A DNA stretch of 64,000 bases from Acidomonas methanolica (GCF_004346035.1 NZ_SLZN01000004.1:124001-188000), one strand, 5' to 3'. Shown: positions 10,228 to 20,009, counted from the stretch's first letter. Translations and numbers: made by a program. Notes: generated from the sequence alone by a model not told the origin.

Positions 10228-11904
10228 ATGAGCTTTACCGTTGGCATGTATCTCGCGGAGCGTCTGGCCCAGATCGGGCTGAAGCATCACTTCGCCGTCG
10301 CGGGAGATTATAATCTCGCATTGTTGGACCAGCTTCTGACCAACAGCGCCATGCGGCAGGTCTATTGCTGCAATGAGCTGAATTGCGGGTTCGCGGCGGA
10401 AGGCTATGCCCGCGCGAACGGCGCGGCGGCGGCGGTCGTGACCTTCAGCGTCGGCGCGATTTCGGCCCTGAATGCGATCGGCGGGGCCTATGCCGAAAAT
10501 CTCCCGGTCATCCTGATTTCCGGCGCGCCGAATTCCAACGATCACGGCACGGGCCACATCCTGCATCATACCACGGGTGGGACGGAGTACAGCTACCAGA
10601 TCGAGATGGCGCGGCGTCTGACCTGCGCGGCCGAGAGCATCACCGACGCCGCCTCCGCTCCGGCGAAGATCGATCATGTCATCCGTACCGCGCTGCGGGA
10701 GTCCAAGCCCGCCTATCTGGAGATCGCCTGCAATCTGGCGACCGCCGCCTGCGTGCGGCCCGGTCCCGTTTCCTCGCTTTTCTCCTCTCCGGAGCCGGAT
10801 GAGACCAGCCTGCGCGCCGCGCTCGACGCCACGCTGGACTGGCTGAAGCCGCGGGAGCGGGTCGTCCTGCTCGTCGGCAGCAGGCTGCGCGCCGCCCGTT
10901 CGGCCGAGGCGGCGATCGCGCTCGCCGACCGTCTCGGATGCGCCGTCACGGTGATGGCCGCCGCGAAGGGGGATTTTCCGGAACAGCATCCCGGTTTCCG
11001 GGGCGTCTATTGGGGCGAGGCCGGCGATCCCGGCGCGCGGGAGCTGGTGGAAACGGCGGACGGGGTGATCTGCCTCGCCCCCGTGTTCAACGATTATGCC
11101 ACGGTCGGCTGGACCGCGTGGCCGAAAGGCGAGACCGTTTTGCTGGCCGATCCGGACGGTGTGACGGTCGGGGGCATGGCGTTCGGAGGTTTTGGCCTGG
11201 GGTGCTTCCTCGCCGAACTGGCCGAACGCGCGCCGCCCCGCCCGGCGACCGCGCGGGAGACAGGGTTTTCTCCGTCCCGGATCGCTCCCGCCGCGCCGGA
11301 TGCGCCGCTGACCAATGACGAGATGTGCCGTCAGATCGGGGCGCTGCTCACGCCGGACACGACCCTGACGGCGGAAACGGGCACCGCCTGGTTCGACGTG
11401 ATGGGTATGGCGCTGCCAAACGGCGCACGCCTCGAACTGGAGATGCAGTGGGGGCATATCGGCTGGTCCGTGCCCGCCGCGTTCGGCAATGCCATGGGTG
11501 CGCCGGAGCGGCGGCAGATGCTGCTGGTCGGCGATGGCGCGTTCCAGCTCACCGCGCAGGAAGTGGCGCAGATGGTGCGATATGCGTGTCCCGTCATCGT
11601 CTTTCTCGTCAACAATCGCGGCTATGTCATTGAAAGCGCCATTCATGACGGGCCGTATAACGCGATCAAGAACTGGGATTACGCGGGACTGATCGATGTC
11701 TTCAACGCGGGCGAGGGACATGGGCTCGGCCTCCGGGCGGCGACCGGCGCGGAACTCGAAGCCGCGATCGCCGCAGCCCTGGCCAACCGGAAGGGCCCGA
11801 CCCTGATCGAATGCGCCATCGCCCATACCGACTGCGCGCGCTCGCTCGTCACCTGGGGCAGGCATGTGGCGGCGGCCAATGCCCGCCCGCCCCAGCCCCG
11901 TTGA
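10228..11904 (+). CDS. pdc: Pyruvate decarboxylase
   Basis: Thiamine-diphosphate-dependent decarboxylation of pyruvate to acetaldehyde and CO2 (EC 4.1.1.1). The 558-residue sequence has the catalytic glutamate in [19 protein letters not shown], the GTGHILHHT double histidine (about residues 110-118), and the ThDP/Mg motif beginning [12 protein letters not shown] and ending NNRGY (about 433-467). Bacterial PDC is rare; it occurs in acetic acid bacteria, Zymomonas and a few others, which supports the taxonomic call. The start has GGAG 9 bp upstream. It is monocistronic. The aldehyde dehydrogenase at 33962-35467 could oxidise its product. Confidence 0.95.
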   Translation: MSFTVGMYLAERLAQIGLKHHFAVAGDYNLALLDQLLTNSAMRQVYCCNELNCGFAAEGYARANGAAAAVVTFSVGAISALNAIGGAYAENLPVILISGAPNSNDHGTGHILHHTTGGTEYSYQIEMARRLTCAAESITDAASAPAKIDHVIRTALRESKPAYLEIACNLATAACVRPGPVSSLFSSPEPDETSLRAALDATLDWLKPRERVVLLVGSRLRAARSAEAAIALADRLGCAVTVMAAAKGDFPEQHPGFRGVYWGEAGDPGARELVETADGVICLAPVFNDYATVGWTAWPKGETVLLADPDGVTVGGMAFGGFGLGCFLAELAERAPPRPATARETGFSPSRIAPAAPDAPLTNDEMCRQIGALLTPDTTLTAETGTAWFDVMGMALPNGARLELEMQWGHIGWSVPAAFGNAMGAPERRQMLLVGDGAFQLTAQEVAQMVRYACPVIVFLVNNRGYVIESAIHDGPYNAIKNWDYAGLIDVFNAGEGHGLGLRAATGAELEAAIAAALANRKGPTLIECAIAHTDCARSLVTWGRHVAAANARPPQPR

Positions 11905-12031
11905 GCGGCGTAGTCGAGCGGCGCATGAGGAACGGCCCGCGTATCAGACGCCGAAGCCGGGAAAGGTGAAAGCGGAGGCGGTTTCGGCCTGCCCCGCTCC
12001 CGGCTGACGCAGGGCGTCGCGCCGGCGGCCC

Positions 12032-12060
12032 TTCCCCACGCGGCGGCGGGGCGTTACTAG
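12032..12060 (+). promoter_or_regulatory. Possible promoter giving a leaderless ABC-transporter mRNA
   Basis: TTCCCC, a 17-bp spacer, then TACTAG ending 7 bp before the ATG at 12068. The -35 match is poor; the spacing to the start codon is what is suggestive. Confidence 0.3.
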
Positions 12061-12067
12061 GCGGAGC

Positions 12068-13846
12068 ATGAGCGCCTCCTCCTCCGTTTCCCTGCGTATC
12101 GACCCCTCCGCCGCGGAAGGGCGTTTCCTGCTGCATCGAATCTGGCGCGAGGAGATTCTTCGCCTGCCCGGGCATCTGGCGGCCGTGGTGGCGCTCACCC
12201 TCATGATGGCGGGGATGACGGCGGTGTACCCGCTGGTCATCAAGCGGGCGGTGGACATGTTCACCGCCCATGATTCGCGCATTCTCTATCAGGTTCCGGC
12301 GCTCGTCATCCTTGTGGTGGGGCTGAAGGCGGCGGCCCAGTACGGGCAGGCGATTTCCGTGCAGGCGCTCGTCCTCGCGGTGATCCGCCATCTTCAGCAG
12401 AGGATGTTCCGTCACACGCTGGAAGCCGACATCGCCCGGATCGAGGAGGAGGCGCCCGCGCAATGGGCGGCGCGCTTCACGACGGACGCCGTCTCGATCC
12501 GCGAGGCCATGATCCGCGCGGTCAATGCGCTGGGGGATGTGGTGACGGTCATCGGGCTCGTCGCCTCGATGGTCTATACCGATTGGGAACTCAGCCTCAT
12601 CGCCCTGGTGCTCTATCCCGTCGCCGCCGTGCCGATCCAGCGGCTGGGCAAGCGCATCCGCCGGGCGTCCGGCGGGATGCAGGAGCAGATCGGCACCACG
12701 GCGGCGCTGCTGCATGAGAGTTTCGCCCTTGCGCGTCAGGTGCGGATCTACCGGATGGAAGGCTTCGAGGCCGAGCGGGCCGGGGAATCGCTCGACCGGC
12801 TGCATCTGGCCTTTCTGCGCATCGCGCGCGGGCGGGCGCGGGTCGATCCCGTGCTGGAAGTGCTGGGAGGGGCTGCGATCGCGGCGGTGCTCGGCTTCGC
12901 GGGCTGGCGCGCGGCCATGGGCGGCGCGACGCTCGGCGATTTCACCGCCTTCATCGCCGCGTTGTTCGCCGCCGCGCGGCCGTTGCGCGCGCTCGGCTCG
13001 TTGAACGCGGCCTTGCAGGAAGGATTGGGAGGGCTCGAGCGGGTTTTCGGCGTGATCGACACGCCGCCGGCCGTGGCGGAACGGGCGAACGCCCTGCCGC
13101 TTCCGCCGGGCGGTGGACGGCTGGTCTTCGAGGATGTGGGGTTCGTCTATCCGGATGGGCGCGTCGGCTTGCAGGCGCTGGGGATCACGGTCGAGCCGGG
13201 GCAGACCGTGGCGCTGGTGGGGCCATCCGGCGCGGGAAAATCGACGGCGCTGTCGCTCGTGCCGCGTCTGCATGATGTATCGACGGGCGCGATCCGGCTG
13301 GACGGCGTCGATCTGCGCGACCTGAAGCTGGGCGAACTGCGCGATGCGATCGCCTATGTCAGTCAGGAAGCGATGCTGTTCGACATGTCGCTCTACGAAA
13401 ATATCCGGATCGGGCGGCCTTCGGCGAGCCGGGCGGAGGTGGAGGCGGCGGCCGAAGCGGCAGCGGTGGATTTCGTCGCGACGCTGCCCGACGGGCTGGA
13501 TACGCGTGTCGGTCCGGCCGGGCAGCGCCTGTCGGGCGGCCAGAGGCAGCGCGTGTCGCTGGCGCGCGCGTTGCTGCGTGATCCCCGGCTGCTCTTGCTG
13601 GACGAGGCGACCAGCGCGCTGGATGCGGAAAGCGAGGCCAAGATTCAGCGGGCTCTCGCGGCGCTTCGCCGGGGGCGTACCACGCTGATCGTGGCGCATC
13701 GTCTGGCGACGGTGCAATCCGCCGATCTGATCGTCGTGATGGAGCGCGGCCGGGCCGTGGAGCGGGGAACGCACGCGGCGCTGCTGGGCGCTGACGGGCT
13801 CTATGCACGGATGGTGCGCATGCAGTCGCTGGAGATGGTCCCGTAG
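12068..13846 (+). CDS. ABC exporter, fused permease and ATPase
   Basis: A 592-residue half-transporter. An N-terminal transmembrane domain (about residues 25-320, with about five or six hydrophobic segments) is joined to an ATPase domain with Walker A GPSGAGKST (about 392-400), signature LSGGQRQR (about 493-500) and Walker B LLLLDEATSALD (about 514-525). Two copies would form an exporter of the MsbA/ABCB type. The substrate cannot be told from sequence. GGAG lies only 1 bp before the ATG, too close to act as a normal ribosome binding site, so a leaderless message is possible. The 163 bp before it hold no other gene I can support. Confidence 0.9.
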   Translation: MSASSSVSLRIDPSAAEGRFLLHRIWREEILRLPGHLAAVVALTLMMAGMTAVYPLVIKRAVDMFTAHDSRILYQVPALVILVVGLKAAAQYGQAISVQALVLAVIRHLQQRMFRHTLEADIARIEEEAPAQWAARFTTDAVSIREAMIRAVNALGDVVTVIGLVASMVYTDWELSLIALVLYPVAAVPIQRLGKRIRRASGGMQEQIGTTAALLHESFALARQVRIYRMEGFEAERAGESLDRLHLAFLRIARGRARVDPVLEVLGGAAIAAVLGFAGWRAAMGGATLGDFTAFIAALFAAARPLRALGSLNAALQEGLGGLERVFGVIDTPPAVAERANALPLPPGGGRLVFEDVGFVYPDGRVGLQALGITVEPGQTVALVGPSGAGKSTALSLVPRLHDVSTGAIRLDGVDLRDLKLGELRDAIAYVSQEAMLFDMSLYENIRIGRPSASRAEVEAAAEAAAVDFVATLPDGLDTRVGPAGQRLSGGQRQRVSLARALLRDPRLLLLDEATSALDAESEAKIQRALAALRRGRTTLIVAHRLATVQSADLIVVMERGRAVERGTHAALLGADGLYARMVRMQSLEMVP

Positions 13847-13874
13847 CTGCGCTGCCTCTGTCAGAGCGGCGGGG

Positions 13875-14357
13875 TCAGAGCGGCGGGGCGAGAAGGCTGA
13901 GGGCCGGCACCAGCGTCTCATAGAGCGGACGTTTGAAGCCGAGATTGAAGTCGAAGATGTCGGCGGCGGCCACCCATTGCCACGCATCGAATTCGGGCGG
14001 GTGCTGGCTGTCCAGATCGATGTCGGCATCCGTGCCGAGGAAACGCAAGGCGAACCAACGCTGGGTCTGGCCGCGATATTTCCCGTGCAGCGCCTTGCCG
14101 ATCAGGTGGGGCGGCAGGTCATAGGACAGCCAGTCGGGATAATGCCCGAGGATTTCCGCGCGCGTGGTGCCGATTTCCTCGCCCAGTTCGCGCATCACCG
14201 CGCCTTCGGGCGTTTCTCCGTCGTCGATGCCGCCCTGCGGGCATTGCCAGACCTCGCCCGGGAGGTCCGTCCTCCGGGCGAGGAAGATATGGCCGCGCCG
14301 GTCGAAAAGCATCGCACCGACATTCGGGCGATAGGGCAGCAATGGAGGGTCGATCAC
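13875..14357 (-). CDS. rppH: RNA pyrophosphohydrolase (Nudix)
   Basis: Removes pyrophosphate from the 5' end of triphosphorylated RNAs, which starts mRNA decay. The Nudix box is complete (GGIDDGETPEGAVMRELGEE, about residues 37-56) and the rest follows the RppH/IalA pattern (YRPNVGAMLF at the start; WQWV and FKRPLYE near the end). I chose GTG 14357 rather than a far longer start: it overlaps the upstream stop as GTGA, has GGAG 8 bp upstream, and gives 160 residues, the usual size. It is the last gene of the envelope run. Confidence 0.93.
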   Translation of the reverse strand: MIDPPLLPYRPNVGAMLFDRRGHIFLARRTDLPGEVWQCPQGGIDDGETPEGAVMRELGEEIGTTRAEILGHYPDWLSYDLPPHLIGKALHGKYRGQTQRWFALRFLGTDADIDLDSQHPPEFDAWQWVAAADIFDFNLGFKRPLYETLVPALSLLAPPL

Positions 14358-15370
14358 GAGGGCTGCTCCAGCGTCGGAGGAAGGGGAGGAGAGGGGATGA
14401 AAGTCGGCTCCGGCGAAGAGGGCGGCAGAGTGCGCGTGTCGGAGGTCAGCATCCGGCTGGGTGCGACGAGCGTCACCCCCGCGCTTTTCAGTCCGTCGCA
14501 CCAGGCCGCGAGTCGCTCCAGCCCGGTCGGCGTCACGGTGCTGGTGACGGCCAGAACATATTCGCCGTTCAGGGCGCGGCGGCTCAATGCGGCGAGCGTT
14601 GCATCGAGCGACGCCGCATCCGTGTCGAGATTCAGGGAGTCGCTGGCGCGCAGGTCGCGCGGCAGGCCGCTGCGTTCCGGCCCGTTGACGAGGACCATCA
14701 ATCCTTTCCGGTCAATGGCGCGCGCGACAGGCGGGAAATCCGCAGTCGCGGCGAAACCCGGCGCGGCGACTCCCTCATGCGGCAGCGGGTCGGCGACGGA
14801 AATGCCGATGACGCCCGGTGCGCGGCCGAGGCTCCAGTCCAGCGCCGTCATGTCCTGATCCGGGGTGTTGCCATAGCCGAGCGCGTGGGGTCCCTCCGAC
14901 CGCTCGTCGGGCGCGGGGCCCTGCACGGGGAGATTCAGATAAAGCTCATGCCCGTCCCGGCGGGCCTGGGCGATAAGAGGCGGCAGACCGGGGAGATAGG
15001 GTGAGACGAGAAAGGCGACCTGAGGAGGAAGCCTGGCCAGCGCGACCGCAGTCAACCGCTCCGAGTAGCCGAATCCGCCGAGGAGGAGGGCGAGATGCGG
15101 CCCGGTGATCGGCGGGAGGGGCGCGGCCGGATGGAGAGGCGTGGACGCAGGATGAGCTGCGGAGTGGGCGACGGCAGACTTGACGGGAGCCGGGACCGCG
15201 ACCTGCCGGGCAGGCGGGGCCTTCGGAAGCGGGCCGAGCCACGCCAGGACGCCGGCGGTTCCCGCGATGGAAAGTCCGATGACGACCCAGAAGACGAGCA
15301 GTGCCTTTCCCGCGACGGGAAGGCGCGCCCGGAAAGAGGCTTCGGTACGGAAGGCGTCAGTGATGGACAT
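14354..15370 (-). CDS. Divergent polysaccharide deacetylase family protein
   Basis: The 338-residue protein has one membrane helix (about residues 23-47), a Pro/Ala-rich linker and a periplasmic domain (about 90-315) of the YibQ/DUF610 divergent polysaccharide deacetylase type. Visible elements are LALLLGGFGYS, AFLVSPYLPGL and GHELYLNLPVQGP. These relatives often lack full catalytic metal sites, so enzyme activity is uncertain. Its start overlaps the end of the CtpA gene by 14 bp and its stop overlaps the rppH start by 4 bp. The EnvC-CtpA-deacetylase order is common in alphaproteobacteria and points to a role in cell-wall remodelling. Confidence 0.87.
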   Translation of the reverse strand: MSITDAFRTEASFRARLPVAGKALLVFWVVIGLSIAGTAGVLAWLGPLPKAPPARQVAVPAPVKSAVAHSAAHPASTPLHPAAPLPPITGPHLALLLGGFGYSERLTAVALARLPPQVAFLVSPYLPGLPPLIAQARRDGHELYLNLPVQGPAPDERSEGPHALGYGNTPDQDMTALDWSLGRAPGVIGISVADPLPHEGVAAPGFAATADFPPVARAIDRKGLMVLVNGPERSGLPRDLRASDSLNLDTDAASLDATLAALSRRALNGEYVLAVTSTVTPTGLERLAAWCDGLKSAGVTLVAPSRMLTSDTRTLPPSSPEPTFIPSPPLPPTLEQPS

Positions 15371-16814
15371 GGGCGGCGGGCGGGGAACTCGAGGCTGTCT
15401 TGTCGCCGTCGCCGCTGTTCGGCAGGTCTCCGGGCGGCAGACCCGCCATGGCCCGCACGACGCGCAGGGCTTCCTGGAGCTGGAAATCGGTGGACGGGTT
15501 CTTGATGTCGAATTTCGGCCAGTTGGCGGGGGGCGCCTCGGGGATGGTCGAGGCGATCGCCGGCAGGTCCGTCCGCTTCTCGCGCTTCGTGCGGTTGCCG
15601 CCGATATTGGTCAGGATGTGTTTCAGATCGGATTCGCGATAGCCGATTCCCTCGTCGTCCTTGCTCTCCCTGACCGTGATGTCCGGCATGATGCCGAGCC
15701 CCTGGATCGAGCGTCCGGACGGGGTGTAGTATCGCGCCGTGGTGAGACGGACCGCTCCGTTGCCCGGCACGGGGATGAGGGATTGCACGGACCCCTTGCC
15801 GAAGGATTGCTCGCCGAGGATGACGGCGCGGCGGTGATCCTGAAGCGCGCCGGCGACGATCTCGCTGGCGGAGGCGGAGCCGCCGTTGATGATCACGACG
15901 ATCGGCAGGTGGTTGGTGATGTCGGTCCCCTTGGCGTCCCAGCGATGGTTGTTGTCGGCGTGGCGCCCCCGGATGGAGACGATCTCGCCCTCTGGAATGA
16001 AATCGTCGCTCACCGCGATGGCCTGATCCAGCTTGCCGCCAGGATTGAAGCGCAGATCGAGCACCAGCCCGTCCAGCTTGCCGCCGGCCTGCTTCTTCAA
16101 CTTGTCGTAGGCGGCGTGCAGCGCGCTCTCGGCGTCGTCGTCGAACTCGTTGAGGCGGATATAGCCGATCTTGCCGTACAGCGCGGAGGTCACGACCTTG
16201 ATATGGATGATCTCGCGCGTCAGCGTGAATTTCAGGGGCTTGGCCTCCTTGGCGCGCACGATGGTCAGCGTGACCTTCGTGTCCGGAGCGCCGCGCATCT
16301 TGGCGACGGCCTCGTCCAGCGTCATGCCTTCGAGGCTCTTGCCGTCCACCTCTGTGATGAAGTCGCCGGGCTTGATGCCCGCGCGCGAGGCCGGCGTGTC
16401 GTCCATCGGGGAGACGACACGGATGTGGTTGTCCTGCTCCTGGACCTGGATGCCCAGCCCCCCGAACTTGCCCGAGATCTGGACCTGCATGTCCTTGTAC
16501 TGCTTCTCGGTCATGTAGGAGCTGTGGGGGTCGAGATTGCCGACCAGCCCGTCCAGCGCGTTGGTGATCAGATCCTTGTCGCTCTTGGGTTCGACATATT
16601 CCGAGCGGACGATGTCGAGAACGGTGCCGAACAGCGTCAGCAGGCGCAGTGTCTCGCTGTGATTGCCGCTGTCCTGCGCGACCTCCCGCGCGAAGGCGGA
16701 GGAGGCGCCGAGAGCCTGGAGGAAGGCGGGGGCCGCGAAGCGGTCGAGCGCAGGGCCTGCGGCAATGCCGCCGAAAAATGCCGTCCCGAGGAGCAGGCCA
16801 GTGCGGAGCTTCAT
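15357..16814 (-). CDS. ctpA: Carboxy-terminal processing protease (S41)
   Basis: A periplasmic serine protease that trims C-terminal ends of envelope proteins. After a hydrophobic N-terminal export segment (about residues 1-40) come a PDZ domain (about 95-180, FGGLGIQV) and the S41 catalytic domain. The serine lies in GGSASASEIVAGAL and the lysine in EQSFGKGSVQ, the Ser-Lys dyad. A His-rich tail ends the protein. The start at 16814 has AGGA 9 bp upstream; an in-frame ATG at 16823 is too close to that site. The length (485 residues) is normal. It probably works with the upstream EnvC-like peptidoglycan factor. Confidence 0.9.
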   Translation of the reverse strand: MKLRTGLLLGTAFFGGIAAGPALDRFAAPAFLQALGASSAFAREVAQDSGNHSETLRLLTLFGTVLDIVRSEYVEPKSDKDLITNALDGLVGNLDPHSSYMTEKQYKDMQVQISGKFGGLGIQVQEQDNHIRVVSPMDDTPASRAGIKPGDFITEVDGKSLEGMTLDEAVAKMRGAPDTKVTLTIVRAKEAKPLKFTLTREIIHIKVVTSALYGKIGYIRLNEFDDDAESALHAAYDKLKKQAGGKLDGLVLDLRFNPGGKLDQAIAVSDDFIPEGEIVSIRGRHADNNHRWDAKGTDITNHLPIVVIINGGSASASEIVAGALQDHRRAVILGEQSFGKGSVQSLIPVPGNGAVRLTTARYYTPSGRSIQGLGIMPDITVRESKDDEGIGYRESDLKHILTNIGGNRTKREKRTDLPAIASTIPEAPPANWPKFDIKNPSTDFQLQEALRVVRAMAGLPPGDLPNSGDGDKTASSSPPAAHVHH

Positions 16815-16956
16815 CAATCTCATTCCTTGTAACCGACCTCTCCCGTTCCTGTCGCGATCTCCGTCGGAGCGCAGGTTAGGGGCATGATCCTTACCAAAGC
16901 TATAACGCGGTGAGCTTAACCTGTCGAAGCATCCTGCAAAACTCCCCTTCTGTCTC

Positions 16957-18255
16957 CTACAGGAACGGGCGCGGGTCGACGGCCTCGCTTCCATGCCGTA
17001 ATTGCACGAAGAGCCGCCCGCCGCCCGACGGCATCGTGCCCAGCGCGGCGCCCTTGTGGACGGAGTCCCCGCTATGTGCGGAAAGCGCGCCGAGGCCGGC
17101 AAGGACGAAGCGGTAATGTCGCCCGCAATCGAGGATCAGCATGGGGCCGAAGGAGCGGAATTCTCCAGCGAAATCAATGCGTCCCGCGCAGGGCGCATGC
17201 ACGGGGGCCGAACTCGCGGCGGCGTAGGTGATGCCTGTGGCGGGACCGGCCTCCATGGGCGCGCCCCACGCGACGGCGATGCTGCCGGCGACCGGAGCGC
17301 CGCTGCTTCCCCGGGTCGGGCCGGGGCCGTTCGACGTGTCCAGGGACGCGGCCTGACGTCGCAGACGATCGGCGCGTTGCCGATGGTGCTGCGCCTCGGC
17401 TGCCCGGGCCTCGGCGTCGATCTCCGCGCGGGCGGCGTCTTCCTCATGCTCGATGCGGGCGATCGCGTCCTGAAGATCCGTCGCCGCGGCGGCGGCGCGG
17501 GCGACGGCCGCGCGAGCCTGCGTGGCCTCCGTGATCGCCCGATGTTCGACTCGCCGGGCGAGGCGCGTGCGGCGCGCGTCCTCGTCGCGCTGGGCGGCCT
17601 GACTCTGGCGCAGACTGTCGAGTATCTGACGTTTCGCGTCCAGCGTGGCGGCGGTGGTGGCGAGTTCCTGCTGTTGCGCGCGGATCTCCGCCGCTTCCCG
17701 CGCGGTCAGCCGGGCCAGCCCGCTCAGAATGGCCAGGCCCTGCACGGCGCGATCAGGAGATACGGGGCTGGCGATCAGCGTCGTCGCCGGGGCCAGGGAG
17801 AGGCGCTCGGCCAGGGGCAGAAGCGGCCGCAGTGCCGCGTCGCGCCGCGCGATTTCCGCTTTCAATGCGTCCTGACGCCGGGTCAGCGTGTCGATCTCCG
17901 CTTGCAGGGCGGCGATCCGGTTTTCCGTCTCCGTCAGCGCCGTGCCCACGGCGGCGGTGGCGGCGGCGAGAGTCCTGGTGCGGGCGGCATCCGCCTGCGC
18001 CTTTGCCTGCGCGGCGGCAGCCTGCTTCCTGCGCTGGGCCACGAGTCGCGCCTGCGCGGCCTGCTGCCGGATCAGCGCGGCATGGGAGGATTGCGCCGCC
18101 GTGAGCGTCGCCTGCGCGTCCTTTTTGCCGCCCGGATGATGGGGCGCGCTCCGAGAATGGGCGCTCCGGTGCGGCGCGGCGGCGCAGGGCGTCAGGCAGA
18201 GCGCCAGCGCCCCGAGACAGGCGAGGCCGCGACGGCAGGAGAGCCGGGCGTTCAG
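16957..18255 (-). CDS. EnvC-like murein hydrolase activator (M23/LytM), likely CTG start
   Basis: The protein has long coiled-coil stretches (about residues 75-260) and a C-terminal LytM/M23-like domain (about 315-430, with HAPCAGRIDFAGEFRSFGPM and HYRFVLAGL). EnvC-type proteins activate amidases at the division site and often lack the zinc ligands. The first ATG/GTG in frame (GTG 18042) would omit a good signal peptide: the frame upstream stays open and reads NARLSCRRGLACLGALAL followed by CLTPCAAA. No ATG, GTG or TTG precedes that stretch nearby. The only candidate is CTG at 18255, which overlaps the gpmI stop by 4 bp. I therefore use 18255 but mark the start as uncertain. Confidence 0.75.
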   Translation of the reverse strand: MNARLSCRRGLACLGALALCLTPCAAAPHRSAHSRSAPHHPGGKKDAQATLTAAQSSHAALIRQQAAQARLVAQRRKQAAAAQAKAQADAARTRTLAAATAAVGTALTETENRIAALQAEIDTLTRRQDALKAEIARRDAALRPLLPLAERLSLAPATTLIASPVSPDRAVQGLAILSGLARLTAREAAEIRAQQQELATTAATLDAKRQILDSLRQSQAAQRDEDARRTRLARRVEHRAITEATQARAAVARAAAAATDLQDAIARIEHEEDAARAEIDAEARAAEAQHHRQRADRLRRQAASLDTSNGPGPTRGSSGAPVAGSIAVAWGAPMEAGPATGITYAAASSAPVHAPCAGRIDFAGEFRSFGPMLILDCGRHYRFVLAGLGALSAHSGDSVHKGAALGTMPSGGGRLFVQLRHGSEAVDPRPFL

Positions 18256-19781
18256 GCGTCGATCAGCGTCTGGCCGGTCATGGCGGCGGGTTGTTCGAGC
18301 CCAAGCAGCGCCACGAGAGTCGGCGCAAGATCGGCCAGCCGTCCGTCATGCAGGCTCTTCGCGGCGGTTCCGGCGAGCAGGACCGGCACGCGGTTGAGCG
18401 TATGGGCGGTGTGCGGACCGCCGGTCTCGGGGTCGCGCATGGTCTCGCAATTGCCGTGATCGGCGGTGACGAGCAGGGCGCCGCCCGCCTTGCCGATCGC
18501 ATCCGCGAGGCGGCCCAGCCCGGTATCGACCGTCTCCACGGCCTTGATCGCCGCCGCCAGCACGCCGGTGTGGCCGACCATGTCCGGATTGGCGTAGTTC
18601 AGCACGATCAGATCGTATTTCCCGCTTTCGATGGCGGCGACGGCCTTGTCCGTCAGTTCGGGAGCCGACATCTCGGGCTGGAGGTCATAGGTCGCCACCT
18701 TCGGCGACGGCACGAGGATGCGCTCCTCGCCGTCCAGCAGAATCTCGCGGCCGCCGTTCAGAAAATAGGTGACGTGCGGATATTTTTCCGTCTCCGCCAT
18801 GCGGAGCTGCGTCATGCCCGCGCGGGAGACGACCTCGCCCAGCAGGTCGTCCATCGAATCCTTCGGAAAGAGCACGTCCATCAGCGGCGCGAGTTCGTTG
18901 CCGTAGCGCGTCATCCCGGCGGCTCCGGCGAATTTGAAGAAATGCGGGCGGGCGAATCCGGCGAATGACGGCTGCAGCAGCGCGGAGAGGATCTCGCGAA
19001 TCCGGTCGGCGCGGAAATTGGCGGAAAGCAGCCCGTCCCCGTCCTTCATGCCCGCATAATCGCCGATCACGGTCGGTTTGAGGAATTCGTCGGTCACGCC
19101 CTGTTCATAGGCGGCGGGCAGGACCGTGAGCGGATCGGCGGCGGCTTCGCCCTTGCCGTCCGTCAGCGCGTCATAGGCCAGGCGCACGCGCTCCCAGCGA
19201 TTGTCGCGATCCATGGCGTAGTAACGGCCGCTGATCGTGGCGATGGTCGCGCCCTCCGGCAGGGCGGCGGCGAAGTCGCGGAGGGACGCGGCGCCCGATT
19301 GCGGCGCCGTGTCGCGCCCGTCCGTGAACACATGGACCGCCACGGGCACGCCCGCCGCGGCCACGACCCGCGCCAGGGCGACGAGATGGTCCTGATGGGC
19401 GTGAACGCCGCCCGGCGAGACGAGGCCCATGAGGTGGCACGTGCCGCCCGATCCTTTCAGCGCGTCGACGAGCTTGAGCAGGGCGCCATTTTCCGCCAGC
19501 TCGCCCTCGCGCGCCGCCCTGGTGATGCGCGGCAGATCCTGCATCACCACACGTCCCGCGCCGATATTCAGATGCCCGACCTCGGAATTGCCCATCTGGC
19601 CCTCCGGCAGCCCGACATCTTCCCCGCAGGTGCGGAGATAGGCGTGGGGGCAGGCGGTCCAGAGTCGGTCGAAATTCGGCGTTTTCGCCAGGGCGACAGC
19701 ATTGTCCTCGGCCACCGAACTATCCCCGAAACCGTCGAGGATGACCAGCATCACGGGGCGGGGTGTGGGAGAAACCGTCAT
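18252..19781 (-). CDS. gpmI: 2,3-bisphosphoglycerate-independent phosphoglycerate mutase
   Basis: Interconverts 3- and 2-phosphoglycerate in glycolysis and gluconeogenesis using two Mn ions. The alkaline-phosphatase-fold motifs are present: LVILDGFGDS at the N-terminus, GQMGNSEVGHLNIGAGR with the phosphorylated serine (about residues 58-74), and LLVTADHGNCE with NYANPDMVGHTG near the C-terminus. The length (about 509 residues) is typical. I chose ATG 19781 because AAGGG lies 6 bp upstream; in-frame ATGs at 19784 and 19799 are alternatives. It heads a minus-strand run with the EnvC-like and CtpA genes. Confidence 0.95.
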   Translation of the reverse strand: MTVSPTPRPVMLVILDGFGDSSVAEDNAVALAKTPNFDRLWTACPHAYLRTCGEDVGLPEGQMGNSEVGHLNIGAGRVVMQDLPRITRAAREGELAENGALLKLVDALKGSGGTCHLMGLVSPGGVHAHQDHLVALARVVAAAGVPVAVHVFTDGRDTAPQSGAASLRDFAAALPEGATIATISGRYYAMDRDNRWERVRLAYDALTDGKGEAAADPLTVLPAAYEQGVTDEFLKPTVIGDYAGMKDGDGLLSANFRADRIREILSALLQPSFAGFARPHFFKFAGAAGMTRYGNELAPLMDVLFPKDSMDDLLGEVVSRAGMTQLRMAETEKYPHVTYFLNGGREILLDGEERILVPSPKVATYDLQPEMSAPELTDKAVAAIESGKYDLIVLNYANPDMVGHTGVLAAAIKAVETVDTGLGRLADAIGKAGGALLVTADHGNCETMRDPETGGPHTAHTLNRVPVLLAGTAAKSLHDGRLADLAPTLVALLGLEQPAAMTGQTLIDA

Positions 19782-20009
19782 CATGGACCCTTCACTCATG
19801 AAATCTGTGCCTCACAATGCCACCATTCGCCCGGTTTGCGAACCAGTCCGAAAGGGCGCGCGATATGTGGGGGCTCTGCCTTCCCTGGAAACTCTTGGCT
19901 TGCAGTCACTGAGGTCCGGAGTCCGACAGACAAAACGGGATTTTTCATTTTCGTGGCGATGACAACGGCGTGTGGGCGGCCCAGATTGGCGGTAGTGGCA
20001 GGGAGAGAA

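Noticed and set aside
9976-11865. 629-codon minus-strand frame opposite pdc
   Set aside because: Shadow of pyruvate decarboxylase; no recognisable motif and atypical composition.
11944-12066. Possible 41-codon minus-strand ORF between pdc and the ABC exporter
   Set aside because: Arg-rich, no ribosome binding site, and its start codon overlaps the exporter start; probably chance.
19299-20009. Long in-frame extension upstream of msrB
   Set aside because: It runs antisense through gpmI; only the part from 20010 matches MsrB and has a ribosome binding site.
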